DNA of 11,421 nucleotides from Aureobasidium sp. EXF-3400 (Eukaryota > Ascomycota > Dothideomycetes > Dothideales > Saccotheciaceae): NCBI GenBank assembly GCA_024195585.1, contig SWBL01000685.1, positions 1-11,421 on the forward strand, written 5' to 3'. Made by a program: the position numbers and the translations under genes. This document shows positions 1-7,394 of this stretch, piece by piece. A model generated the notes under the pieces. That model made no database searches and was not told where the DNA came from. It saw nothing but the letters and a program-made list of their open reading frames with translations. Position 1 is the first letter of the stretch; every line of letters begins with the position of its first letter.

Positions 1-743
1 GTCGCAAATCTCGCGGAAGCGCTTGTAGTCGATGGTACGGCAGTAGGCAGAGGTACCGGCAACGATGACCTTGGGTCTGTACATGAGAGCGTTCTGCTCG
101 AGCTGGTCGTAGTCGATGATACCAGTCTCGAGGTTGACACGGTAGGGGAAGGTCTCGAAGTAGGTGGAAACAGCAGAGATCCTTGAGAGTATGTTAGAGA
201 GGCTCTAGACTGGCTTGGACATGGTACGGGTTGCTTACTTTCTCTGGGGAGTCTGGTAACCGTGGGACAAGTGACCACCGTGGGGCAGGTCAAGACCCAT
301 GAGGCGGTCGTGAGGACGCATGATGGCCTGGTAGACCTGGAGGTTGGCGGGAGAGCCGGACAAGCACTGGACGTTGACACCCCACTTCTCAGAGTCGAGG
401 CCGAAGGTCTGAAGAGCGCGAGCCTGGCAAGTGAGCTCGATGGCATCGATGTGCTCGTTACCGCCGTAGTAGCGGGCACCGGGGTAACCCTCGGAGTACT
501 TGTTGCTCATGGGCGAACCCAGAGCATCGAAGACGGCGCGCGAAGTAACGTTCTCCGAGGCAATCAGAAGGATAGACTCGCGCTGACGCTGAATCTCCTT
601 CTTCATGATCTCGGCGATCTCAGGGTCGGTCTCGACGAGAGACTTCTCCATGAGCTACTCATAGTCAGTACTCGAGCTCAATCTCGATTGTTGCATTGGC
701 TACTGACATCGCGATGGCTTTCGGGAAGGGCGTAAGTCGACAT
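1..743 (-). CDS. SHM2: Serine hydroxymethyltransferase, cytosolic type (5' part, runs off the left edge)
   Basis: PLP enzyme that interconverts serine plus tetrahydrofolate with glycine plus 5,10-methylene-THF in one-carbon metabolism. Three exons are read: 743-708 (12 codons, [12 protein letters not shown]), 654-239 and 181-1. The introns are 707-655 (donor GTCAGT, branch TACTGAC, acceptor TAG) and 238-182 (donor GTAAGC, branch CTAAC, acceptor AAG). Joined, they give 211 residues of a family usually near 470, so the C-terminal half, including the PLP-binding lysine, lies outside. Family motifs seen are [20 protein letters not shown] (about residues 69-78) and [10 protein letters not shown] (residues 135-144), which lies in the cofactor region. 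The start at 743 was chosen because MSTYAL matches my memory of fungal cytosolic SHMTs and splices in phase; the internal Met at 651 (residue 14) would lose 13 residues. No mitochondrial presequence is seen, which favours the cytosolic isoform. The leader up to about 850 is pyrimidine-rich and has no upstream ATG. Confidence 0.95.
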
Positions 744-1804
744 GATGTGTATGTGTGTGTGAAACAACAGATGGAAGTTGAGAGGAACAAAGAAAAGAGG
801 CGACAGCTATGAGCAATAGTTAAGTAGGAACAGTGGGGCAGGATTTTTTGCCCATGCGGGCGCGGTTTGACTTTCGACGTGCTCCGGACGCGGAGTCCCA
901 GTCTGGCAACAGAACCCTACTTGGCATCCATCCAACGAAGCCACATTGGCCTTCCTGTTCCATGCATTGAGCCGTGATTACGAGGGGCATCTTGATTATA
1001 TACCGAGTCACGGCAGTTCGTCTGACCGGACCTTTGCTTCCCATGAGGAAAGAGCTTGCATTGTTCATGGTATGGGAGCTGACTTTGTCGTCAAGGAGCT
1101 TTACGGAGCACCCGCTGCCGCAATCGGTCCGGGAAACGCACTGGCCCATAATCCTGACTCTCGTTCTCTCAACCTTTACCATTCGACTTCCGTCGAGTCT
1201 CGAGGGTCAGGTATGATAGTTGACCACTCCAATCAGAGTCAAGAGAGAGGTCATTGTGGTGTGTACCGTTCGAAAGTAATAATGTCAGACCCTCGACGAC
1301 AGGTTTCTGCTCGTATTTGAATGTGTGTTCCACTGGTGGTGACCTCGATTCGACACATTGTCTGTGCTCTCAGCCTGTACAACGACCTTCGAAAGCATAC
1401 TTCAAAGACTCTCTCATGACCTCTGGTCAGATTGATCACACAGTCTCTCGGCTAGAGCCAGCGCATTGAGAGGTCTCCTGCTTCCAAACATATAAGAACG
1501 CTACTTGTGTATGCTGCCCAGAGATCCGGTCCCCAGAGCTTGAGACAGAACAGAGTGCTGGTTGGTAGAAAGACGATGCTCATTCGGCAGAGAGCACGAT
1601 TGCATTGACCTACCTTTGAACACTTGGCTACCTACCTTATATTCGTCTTGCAACGGCATCACTTCCTCGGTGAGAGATCATGGATTGGTTCATACCTAAT
1701 CCACAGTCTTATATTGTCAAGTTGCTACGACCTGGCCAGAAGCAAAACAAATGGCGCGACCAGTGATAGGAAAACAATGGTCAAGCATGCAAAAGGAATA
1801 TCAA
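744..1804. other. Intergenic region without a recognisable protein gene
   Basis: About 1.06 kb lies between the SHMT start and the 3' end of the tRNA-Phe gene. Open frames on both strands (the longest about 125 codons, 946-1320 +) are short, overlap each other in different frames, show no known motif and have no fitting splice pattern, so I do not call genes. The part next to 743 should be the SHMT leader and promoter; it is CT-rich in the SHMT sense, with a CCAAT on the minus strand near 945-949. An isolated TATAAG lies at 1491-1496 (+) with no gene behind it. A small hairpin is seen at 1681-1703. No LTR, inverted-repeat element or coding relic was recognised. Confidence 0.6.
1791..1794 (-). 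terminator. RNA polymerase III terminator of the tRNA-Phe gene
   Basis: A TTTT run on the minus strand begins 10 nt after the discriminator base, the usual distance for Pol III termination. A second TTTT at 1774-1771 could act as a backup. Confidence 0.75.
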
Positions 1805-1907
1805 TGCCGCTTCTGTGGATCGAACACAGTGCCTCCAGAATACTCCTGATACAGGAAGACATGAAGTGGACTTCAGTCTGGCGCTCTCCCAGATGAGCTA
1901 AAGCGGC
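1805..1907 (-). tRNA. tF(GAA): tRNA-Phe (anticodon GAA) with a 30-nt intron
   Basis: Read on the minus strand, all arms are perfect. The acceptor GCCGCTT (1907-1901) pairs with AAGCGGC (1812-1806), followed by discriminator A1805. The D arm is GCTC/GAGC, with the loop running 1894-1887. The anticodon stem CCAGA (1881-1877) pairs with TCTGG (1839-1835). The T arm is CTGTG-TTCGATC-CACAG (1829-1813). The anticodon GAA is at 1874-1872. An intron at 1870-1841 sits directly after position 37, the canonical nuclear site, and the mature RNA is 73 nt without CCA. Internal promoters are present: A box TAGCTCATCTGG and B box GTTCGATCC. The sequence closely resembles yeast tRNA-Phe but differs at 15 (U), 48 (A) and 38 (U). 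It is transcribed away from ASF1 and towards SHMT. Confidence 0.96.
1841..1870 (-). other. tRNA-Phe intron
   Basis: Thirty nucleotides are inserted one base 3' of the anticodon, where the tRNA splicing endonuclease cuts in fungi. The intron contains CTTC, which can pair with the GAAG of the anticodon loop, and an internal TCCTG-TAT-CAGGA hairpin (1856-1844). Both fit the folded precursor expected for splicing. The boundaries follow from the intact anticodon stem and loop rather than from any intron consensus. Confidence 0.88.
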
Positions 1908-2399
1908 TTAATGTGTGGGTTTGGAAATTGGTGGCTTTACGAAAGCGCCGAGACCGATGGTAGCGAGCTCTGGGGCAGGTCCAAGCATTGTGTCGATTGT
2001 CTTGATGCTGTGTAATCGAAGACTTGGGATCAGAGGCAAGAAATGGTTGAGCAGAGGATAGAGCGAAGAAGGTATCGGGTGTGGAAAGGTGAGTTTGAAA
2101 AAGAGGGAAGAGGAATCGAGGTGTGACGGTCGACAAGAGGAAGGAGCTCGACGTCACCAATCAAGTCCAAATTGGGAAGCACGACGGACGCGCGAAGACG
2201 CGTGCTTTCCAAAAGTGATGGATGCTCGGACAAAACAATTGACGTTGCTTTCAAGTCACTTTCTGCATTTCCGCATTTACCCTCACACTCAGACCCATCT
2301 CCTTACTTCCATCACATCCACACCAGGCGCATCCTTCCTCCAACTATCAAATCCACTGCATCTCTCCCATCTCCATCTCATTGCATCACATCTATCAAC
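1908..2399 (+). promoter_or_regulatory. Upstream region of ASF1 (promoter and 5' leader)
   Basis: This 492-bp stretch separates the 5' end of tRNA-Phe from the ASF1 start. The 3' part, from about 2280 to 2399, is rich in C and T with CATC and CTCC repeats, typical of a fungal leader just upstream of a well-used ATG. It contains the MluI cell-cycle box at 2198-2203. An ATG at 2218 is out of frame with ASF1 and opens a frame that runs past 2400, so it would matter only if transcription started upstream of it. The ASF1 frame itself is open back to 2172 but has no ATG before 2400. Confidence 0.6.
2188..2203 (+). promoter_or_regulatory. MluI cell-cycle box pair upstream of ASF1
   Basis: A perfect palindromic ACGCGT at 2198-2203 is preceded by a near match, ACGCGC, at 2188-2193, about 200 bp before the ASF1 start. 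ACGCGT is the MBF (Mbp1-Swi6) site that drives G1/S transcription in fungi, and ASF1 is a DNA-replication-linked chaperone, so the site makes sense. The motif is only six bases and also occurs at 3751-3756, so function is an inference. Confidence 0.45.
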
Positions 2400-3309
2400 A
2401 TGGCCGCCGTGTCGCTGCTCAACGTTGCTGTGCGCAACAACCCTGCTCCCTTCACATCGCCCTACGAGTTCGAGATCACCTTTGAATGTCTCGAGAAGTT
2501 GGACAAGGATCTGGAGTGGAAGCTCACCTACGTCGGCTCTGCTACTTCGTAAGTGTCACAAACACGCGCATCTCCTGGTCTTCGTACTGACTTGCCTTTC
2601 CAGCTCCGAGTATGACCAAGAGCTTGACTCCCTTCTCGTCGGTCCCGTCCCTGTCGGCGTCAACAAGTTCGTCTTTGAGGCCGACCCCCCAGACCTCAAC
2701 CGCATCCCCAACAGCGACATCCTCGGCGTCACTGTCATCCTCTTGACCTGCAGCTACGACGGTCGCGAGTTCGTACGCGTCGGCTACTACGTTAACAACG
2801 AGTACACCGACGAGGCACTCATCGCCGAGCCTCCTGCCAAGGCTGTCGTCGAAAAAGTCCGCCGCAGCATCCTTGCCGAGAAGCCCCGTGTCACCCGCTT
2901 CGCCATCAAGTGGGACAGCGAGGCCAGCGCCCCTGCCGAGTTCCCTCCCGAGCAGCCTGACGCCGACAACCAGGAAGACGACGAGGCTGCCTACGGTGCC
3001 GAGGAGCTCGAAGAGGACGAGGTCGAGGTTGAAGGCGAACCCGAAGTTAAGGAAGGAGAAGACGCTGAGATGGCCGAGGCTAACCCTGTCGAACAACCCA
3101 AGGAGGAGGACGAAGTCTCAGATGCTGGCAGCGAGGACATCGAGGCCGAGAGCAGCGCTAGCGAAGATGAGGACGAAGAGGAGGAGGAAGGTGAAGGCGA
3201 GGCCGAGGGAGAGGCTGCCGATGAGATGGAGACCGACAACCCTGCCCCTGCTGGCGCCACTGAGAAGCCCCAGCCTGCCCAGCAGCAGGGCGATGTCATG
3301 GTCCACTAG
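2400..3309 (+). CDS. ASF1: Histone H3-H4 chaperone Asf1
   Basis: Nuclear chaperone that binds the H3-H4 dimer, passes it to CAF-1 or HIRA for nucleosome assembly, and presents H3 for K56 acetylation. Exons are 2400-2548 and 2604-3309; the 55-nt intron has donor GTAAGT, branch TACTGAC and acceptor CAG, and the joined product is 284 aa. Residues 1-155 form the conserved immunoglobulin-like core (SLLNV start, [52 protein letters not shown]). Histone-contact residues fall at the same numbers as in yeast and human: D54, V94 and R108; D37 of the HIRA/CAF-1 patch is also kept. Residues from about 165 to 262 are a long Glu/Asp-rich tail, as in yeast Asf1 (279 aa), followed by a short Pro/Gln/Ala end. 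The ATG has A at -3 and G at +4. An MBF-type box lies about 200 bp upstream. Confidence 0.98.
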
Positions 3310-3943
3310 AGGATGCACCAACTTCTCGTCTCTCTATGATTCATGCACGGCGCTGTTAGGAAAGGATTCCAAAAGCTTCACGATAATGGTTTGGGCTTAG
3401 CATTTCTGGGTGTTTCTCTGTTTTCACTTCGACGGAAGAGTTGTTTTTTTCGTTACGATACCACTTTAAGAATACATTGACATTGTCTACATTACTCTGT
3501 GTTCCTATTACCCATAATCCTCTGTGCCATGCCACTAATTGCATGGCATCGCTAATCACTTCTTCGTCACATACTGATCGCTTGCTCAAGGAAGCCGGGC
3601 AACAACTCATAGACTCGTGTCGATGTTTCGCGTCTTTTCTTTGCTTGGGGTAAAGAGCATACCTGTGACGAGATATGGTAGCTGATTCTTTCCGACAAAA
3701 AGCATCGTACTCGACAGTCATGATTGCAATAGAGATGTATCTCGGGTGTGACGCGTCAAGTTTGAAAGGGAGATCACAATCCACCAAGAATCCTGGAACA
3801 GTGGAGGATGCCCAAAGCTTCCATGACTTGGCGACAACGAATATCTAGGCAAACCACTTCTCTGACAAATGTGCAAGTAACTCTGAATTTTATTTTCTCA
3901 GTCCGATTGAAGGAAATATCTCCTCAACTTCATTAGGGAAAAC
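3310..3943. other. Intergenic region between ASF1 and the Sro7/tomosyn gene
   Basis: It should hold the ASF1 3' UTR and the promoter of the next gene. The DNA is visibly more A+T-rich than the flanking genes. A 143-codon open frame on the minus strand (3787-3356) is the only sizeable one and is not recognised. An ACGCGT palindrome at 3751-3756 lies about 190 bp before the next start codon. An AT-rich stretch ending in TTTTCTCAG at 3892-3900 resembles an acceptor, but no convincing donor and branch site were found for a leader intron. Confidence 0.55.
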
Positions 3944-6900
3944 ATGGCCGGCTTCATTCGGAGCAAGCAGGCGGGTATACAAAACGACCTCTCTGCCGGA
4001 CTAACGCCCGAGCATGTCGCTATCGATGACATCGATCGCTATGGTATCAACAGTCAGATAGGATCCATCGCTTACGATCCCGTGCAATCACTGCTGGCAG
4101 TGGGCACTAAGGACAGCAAGTTTGGACCTGGACAAATCTACATCTTCGGCAGGGGCAGAGTCGCGGTCACACTTGATCTACCCCAAAGGGCATCAGCCAA
4201 GCAGATACAGTTCTGCGCCGACAAGCTTGTCTGCCTCGACTCGAAAAACGACTTGTCGTTCTATTCGCTGGAGGCAAAGAAGTTGATCGGTTCGCATTCA
4301 CCGCCAGGTGTCGCTACGTGTATCGCGACGGATCCCGCCCTGGACTATGCCTTGATTGGTATGCAATCGGGAGATGTTCTCGCTTATGATATGGACAGAG
4401 AAGGAGCAGCTCCTTTCCGGATCCCAAACCTGTGGGCTGAGCGTGATTCGAGAGTACGGGTGTCACCAGTCGTCAGCATGCAATTCCACCCTAGAGATAT
4501 CGGAAAGCTATTGATCGGATACGTCCATGGCGCAGTCACCTTCTCCTTCAAGCTGAACCAAGCTCAAAAGTTCTTCCAATATGAAATTCCTGCTGGAGCA
4601 CCAGGTGGTCATGCAGACCCTGCATCATCAAAAACACCCCGCTGGCCGAAACTCACCCAAGCCATATGGCATCCTACTGGCACATTCATTCTGACCGGAC
4701 ATGAGGACAGCTCGATGGTGTTCTGGGATCCTAAGGACGGCAGAATCATCCTGGCCCGGACGACTAGTGAGACACACATCAACATTCCTGGAAAGGGTGC
4801 CACGACTCTAGGGCCTACAGTATCGGTGAGAGAGCCCATCTTCAAGGTTGCGTGGTGCGCGAACAAAGATCCCGATGATACAGCTCTTCTCATTGCTGGT
4901 GGCGCAGACTCGACTATGCCAACAAAAGGCATGACATTCTTTGAGATGGGCCGAACGCCAAACTATGCCACCTCGAGCTACGATGTTCTTGCTGAGCATC
5001 TGGAGTCACCACGCCGTCAGAGAGTACTTCCAACCCCGCCCAACGCCGAGGTGGTCGATTTCTGTCTCATTCCCCGGGAGTCGCCTCATTTCGCTGGTGC
5101 TCAAGATCCTATTGCCATTTTAGCGCTGTTGTCGTCTGGAGAGGTCATCACGCTGAGCTTCCCGAGCGGCATTCCAATCACACCTACCAACCAATTGCAC
5201 GTATCTATGACGTTCGTCCATCCGTTCATCAGACGTGCAAATGTCACTACAGTCGACAGAGTCAGGTGGCTCGGTATGACTGAGACTCGCAACCAGGGCC
5301 CTCAGATCTTGAAGGGTGGTGTTGAGCAGACACATCCTCTGAAGAGATATGAGAACCGAAACATCATCCAGACAATGCATGCAGATGGTACAGTCAGACT
5401 CTGGGACGCAGGTCACGGTGATGAGCTGGAGAACGACAAAGTCTTGGAAGCAGGAGTTGGTCGAGCTGTAGGACGCATCGAAGGTGTCGATATCACCAAT
5501 ACGTCTCTGGCGAGTGCCAGCGGTGAGTTTGCTGCTGGTACCAGAAGCGGTGAAGTTGCAGTCTTCCGCTGGGGCCACAACAGAAACTTTGGTCGTGACG
5601 TGCCTCCATCTGCTGGTGGCAATCGTCCTAATATCCTTACCAATATCGTGGACAGAGCCGATCCAAGTTTGAAGGAAGGACTCTGTCCGTTTACTTTGCT
5701 TGATATTCAAAGTGGCCCAATCACTGCGGTCAAGGTCAGTGAAGTCGGCTTCGTGGCGGCTGCTTCTGAAGGAGGTAAACTTGCCGTCATTGACATGCGT
5801 GGTCCTGCTATAATCCACCTCGGCACAACTGCTGAGTTCGGTAAAGGCGACAAGCTTGGTACACTTCGCAGAAAGAGCAGTCATCCAGGGGACAAGCCAG
5901 AATGGGTGACAAAACTGGAGTTCAGCGTAAGTACTGGCGTGTAACTATAGCTGATAAGGATCTGACAATTGCTAGGTCATGACTCTCGAGGACGAAAACT
6001 ACTCCAGTGTCAATCTCCATGCTGGTACTAACCTAGGCCGACTAGCAACCTTCAAGCTCATCCCTGACAGCAGTGGACGTTACTGCGTCGACTTCAAGGG
6101 CGTAACTTCATTCGATGGTCGCATCATCCACATGTCCCCTGTCAACACTCACACAGGCAGACCAGCATCAGCAACTCCCGATGCCGTAGCAAACCTCCGC
6201 AACGGCGTAAAGACCGATGGTGTCCTTGTCGCTGTAACCACAACCGAAGCCCGAATCTTCCGTCCAGCCACCTCAAAAGGTGCCCACAAGACTTTCGATA
6301 GTTACTCCTGCGAAACAGCTGCTGTAGTAAGATTCCAAGATCAAGGATACGTGCTTTGTGGATTGTTTGGTGATGGCACTGTACGTGCGTATACACTGCC
6401 TGCCCTGAAAGAGCTGAACTCGATCAAGATCTCGCATATCCTGGATACCAGACGTTTTGCCGATTCCATCATCATTCCCAATGGAGACATTTTTGGCTGG
6501 ACTGGTCCCTCTGAGATGGCTCTCATCAATATGTGGGGCACTGGCCAATTGTTGTAAGTGGACACTCTTCATGCCATGTATAAGAGAAAACATAAGATAC
6601 TAACCACTTTGAAGGCCAAAATCGCTAGACAAATTGTTCAACCCGCAAGCCCTCATCCCACCTAGACCAACAATCTCAAACTTCCAATGGGTAGCAGGAA
6701 CCCAATACGTAACACCCTCCGACATGGACATCCTAAGTAAGCCTCTTTCTCCCTCCATCCGCTTATACCTCCGCTGACCAGCCTCACAGTCGGCGGCCCT
6801 GATCGCCCACCCTCAAAACGCATGATCGCCCAAAACCGCGCGGACGAAGCATCCCGCCTTGCTGCCTCTCGTACCCCTGCATCTGCCTCTGCATCTGCAG

Positions 6901-7100
6901 CACAAGGTTCCAATGAAGGATGGGGTGCTTATATGCAACGGCAACTCCAAGAGCGAACGGAGAAGCTAAATATCATGGGTGATTCGATGGAGAATCTTGA
7001 GAACAATAGTCAAGGGTGGGCGGATGATGTGAGTAAGTTTGTTAATAAGCAGAAGAGAGGTGCGGTCACTGGGTTGCTTAAGCATAAATTTGGGTTCTAA
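3944..7100 (+). CDS. SRO7: Lgl/tomosyn/Sro7-family exocytosis regulator
   Basis: WD40 protein of the lethal giant larvae/tomosyn family that binds plasma-membrane t-SNAREs (Sec9 type) and the Rab Sec4 to control vesicle fusion at polarised growth sites. Four exons, 3944-5926, 5976-6553, 6615-6736 and 6790-7100, join in phase to 997 aa. The introns are 49, 61 and 53 nt, all with GTAAG donors; the second has a perfect TACTAAC at 6598-6604. Family matches include YDPVQSLLAVGT, VATCIATDPALDYALIGMQSG, SPVVSMQFHPRDIGKLLIGY and HEDSSMVFWDP. The rest follows the double beta-propeller pattern. The C-terminus (about residues 942-988) aligns without gaps to the R-SNARE core (see the separate entry). Length is close to yeast Sro7 (1033). 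The start has A at -3 and G at +4. The gene is convergent with the Spt10-like gene. Confidence 0.95.
6930..7070 (+). other. R-SNARE-like C-terminal segment of the Sro7/tomosyn protein
   Basis: The segment LQERTEKLNIMGDSMENLEN (residues 947-966) lines up without gaps with the VAMP core LERDQKLSELDDRADAL. R950, encoded at 6954-6956, takes the place of the zero-layer arginine. Heptad hydrophobics continue to about VSKFVNK. Metazoan tomosyn uses such a segment to occupy the R-SNARE slot of SNARE complexes. The preceding residues 915-935 are an Ala/Ser-rich linker. Confidence 0.75.
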
Positions 7101-7394
7101 GGGCAGGGATGAATTGGACTGTTGAGTGGCTTTTTATCGGTAAAATAGCTATATTAATCCTTCCGTGACAGATGGTCACAGCAGAGACCGCTGATTCTTT
7201 ACTATGAGCACTACTTCGCGGACTTCGAGGATTTCGAGGACTTCGCAAGAAGGTGCATCTGTACCTTCTCTCATACCATCAATCATCTTGACTGGACGAA
7301 GCGAAGCGATCTACATCTTCCATCTTCGAATCTCATCATCCGCACTCCATACTTCTCATCATCACCATAAGTCCCAGAGAGAGAACGAACCTTC
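7101..7394. other. Convergent intergenic region (two 3' UTRs)
   Basis: This 294-bp gap lies between the stop codons of the Sro7-like gene (+) and the Spt10-like gene (-). It must carry both 3' ends. It includes an AT-rich stretch at about 7130-7160, suitable for poly(A) signals of the plus-strand gene, and a short 9-bp tandem repeat at 7213-7248. No gene is supported. Confidence 0.6.
7213..7248 (+). repeat. Four-unit imperfect 9-bp tandem repeat
   Basis: Four consecutive 9-mers are read: ACTTCGCGG, ACTTCGAGG, ATTTCGAGG and ACTTCGCAA. Units two and three differ at one base. The array lies in the convergent 3' region, about 150 bp beyond the Spt10-like stop on its strand. It is probably a small minisatellite; a role is not evident. 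Confidence 0.8.

Noticed and set aside
946..1320. 124-codon plus-strand frame upstream of SHMT
   Set aside because: No motif, no splice continuation, overlapped by other frames of similar length on both strands; fits chance.
744..1804. Possible retrotransposon remnant beside the tRNA gene
   Set aside because: tRNA flanks are common integration sites, but no terminal repeats, primer-binding site or pol-like coding was seen.
1624..1896. 90-codon plus-strand frame that looks partly protein-like, and a shorter frame inside it with a CxxC
   Set aside because: It lies mostly antisense to the tRNA-Phe gene; conserved tRNA sequence on the opposite strand gives spurious frames that recur between species.
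2089..2399. Open frame extending upstream of ASF1 exon 2 through the intron and leader
   Set aside because: The frame crosses the real intron by chance; the ASF1 core N-terminus is encoded in another frame from the ATG at 2400 and splices in phase.
3751..3756. ACGCGT upstream of SRO7
   Set aside because: A six-base palindrome without a second copy or a biological reason for cell-cycle control of this gene; kept only as a note.
3892..3900. Acceptor-like TTTTCTCAG before the SRO7 start, suggesting a leader intron
   Set aside because: The nearest GTAA donor would give an intron of only about 25 nt and no other donor with a branch site stood out.
5120..5884. 254-codon minus-strand frame
   Set aside because: Antisense shadow of the first Sro7/tomosyn exon, which has strong family matches.
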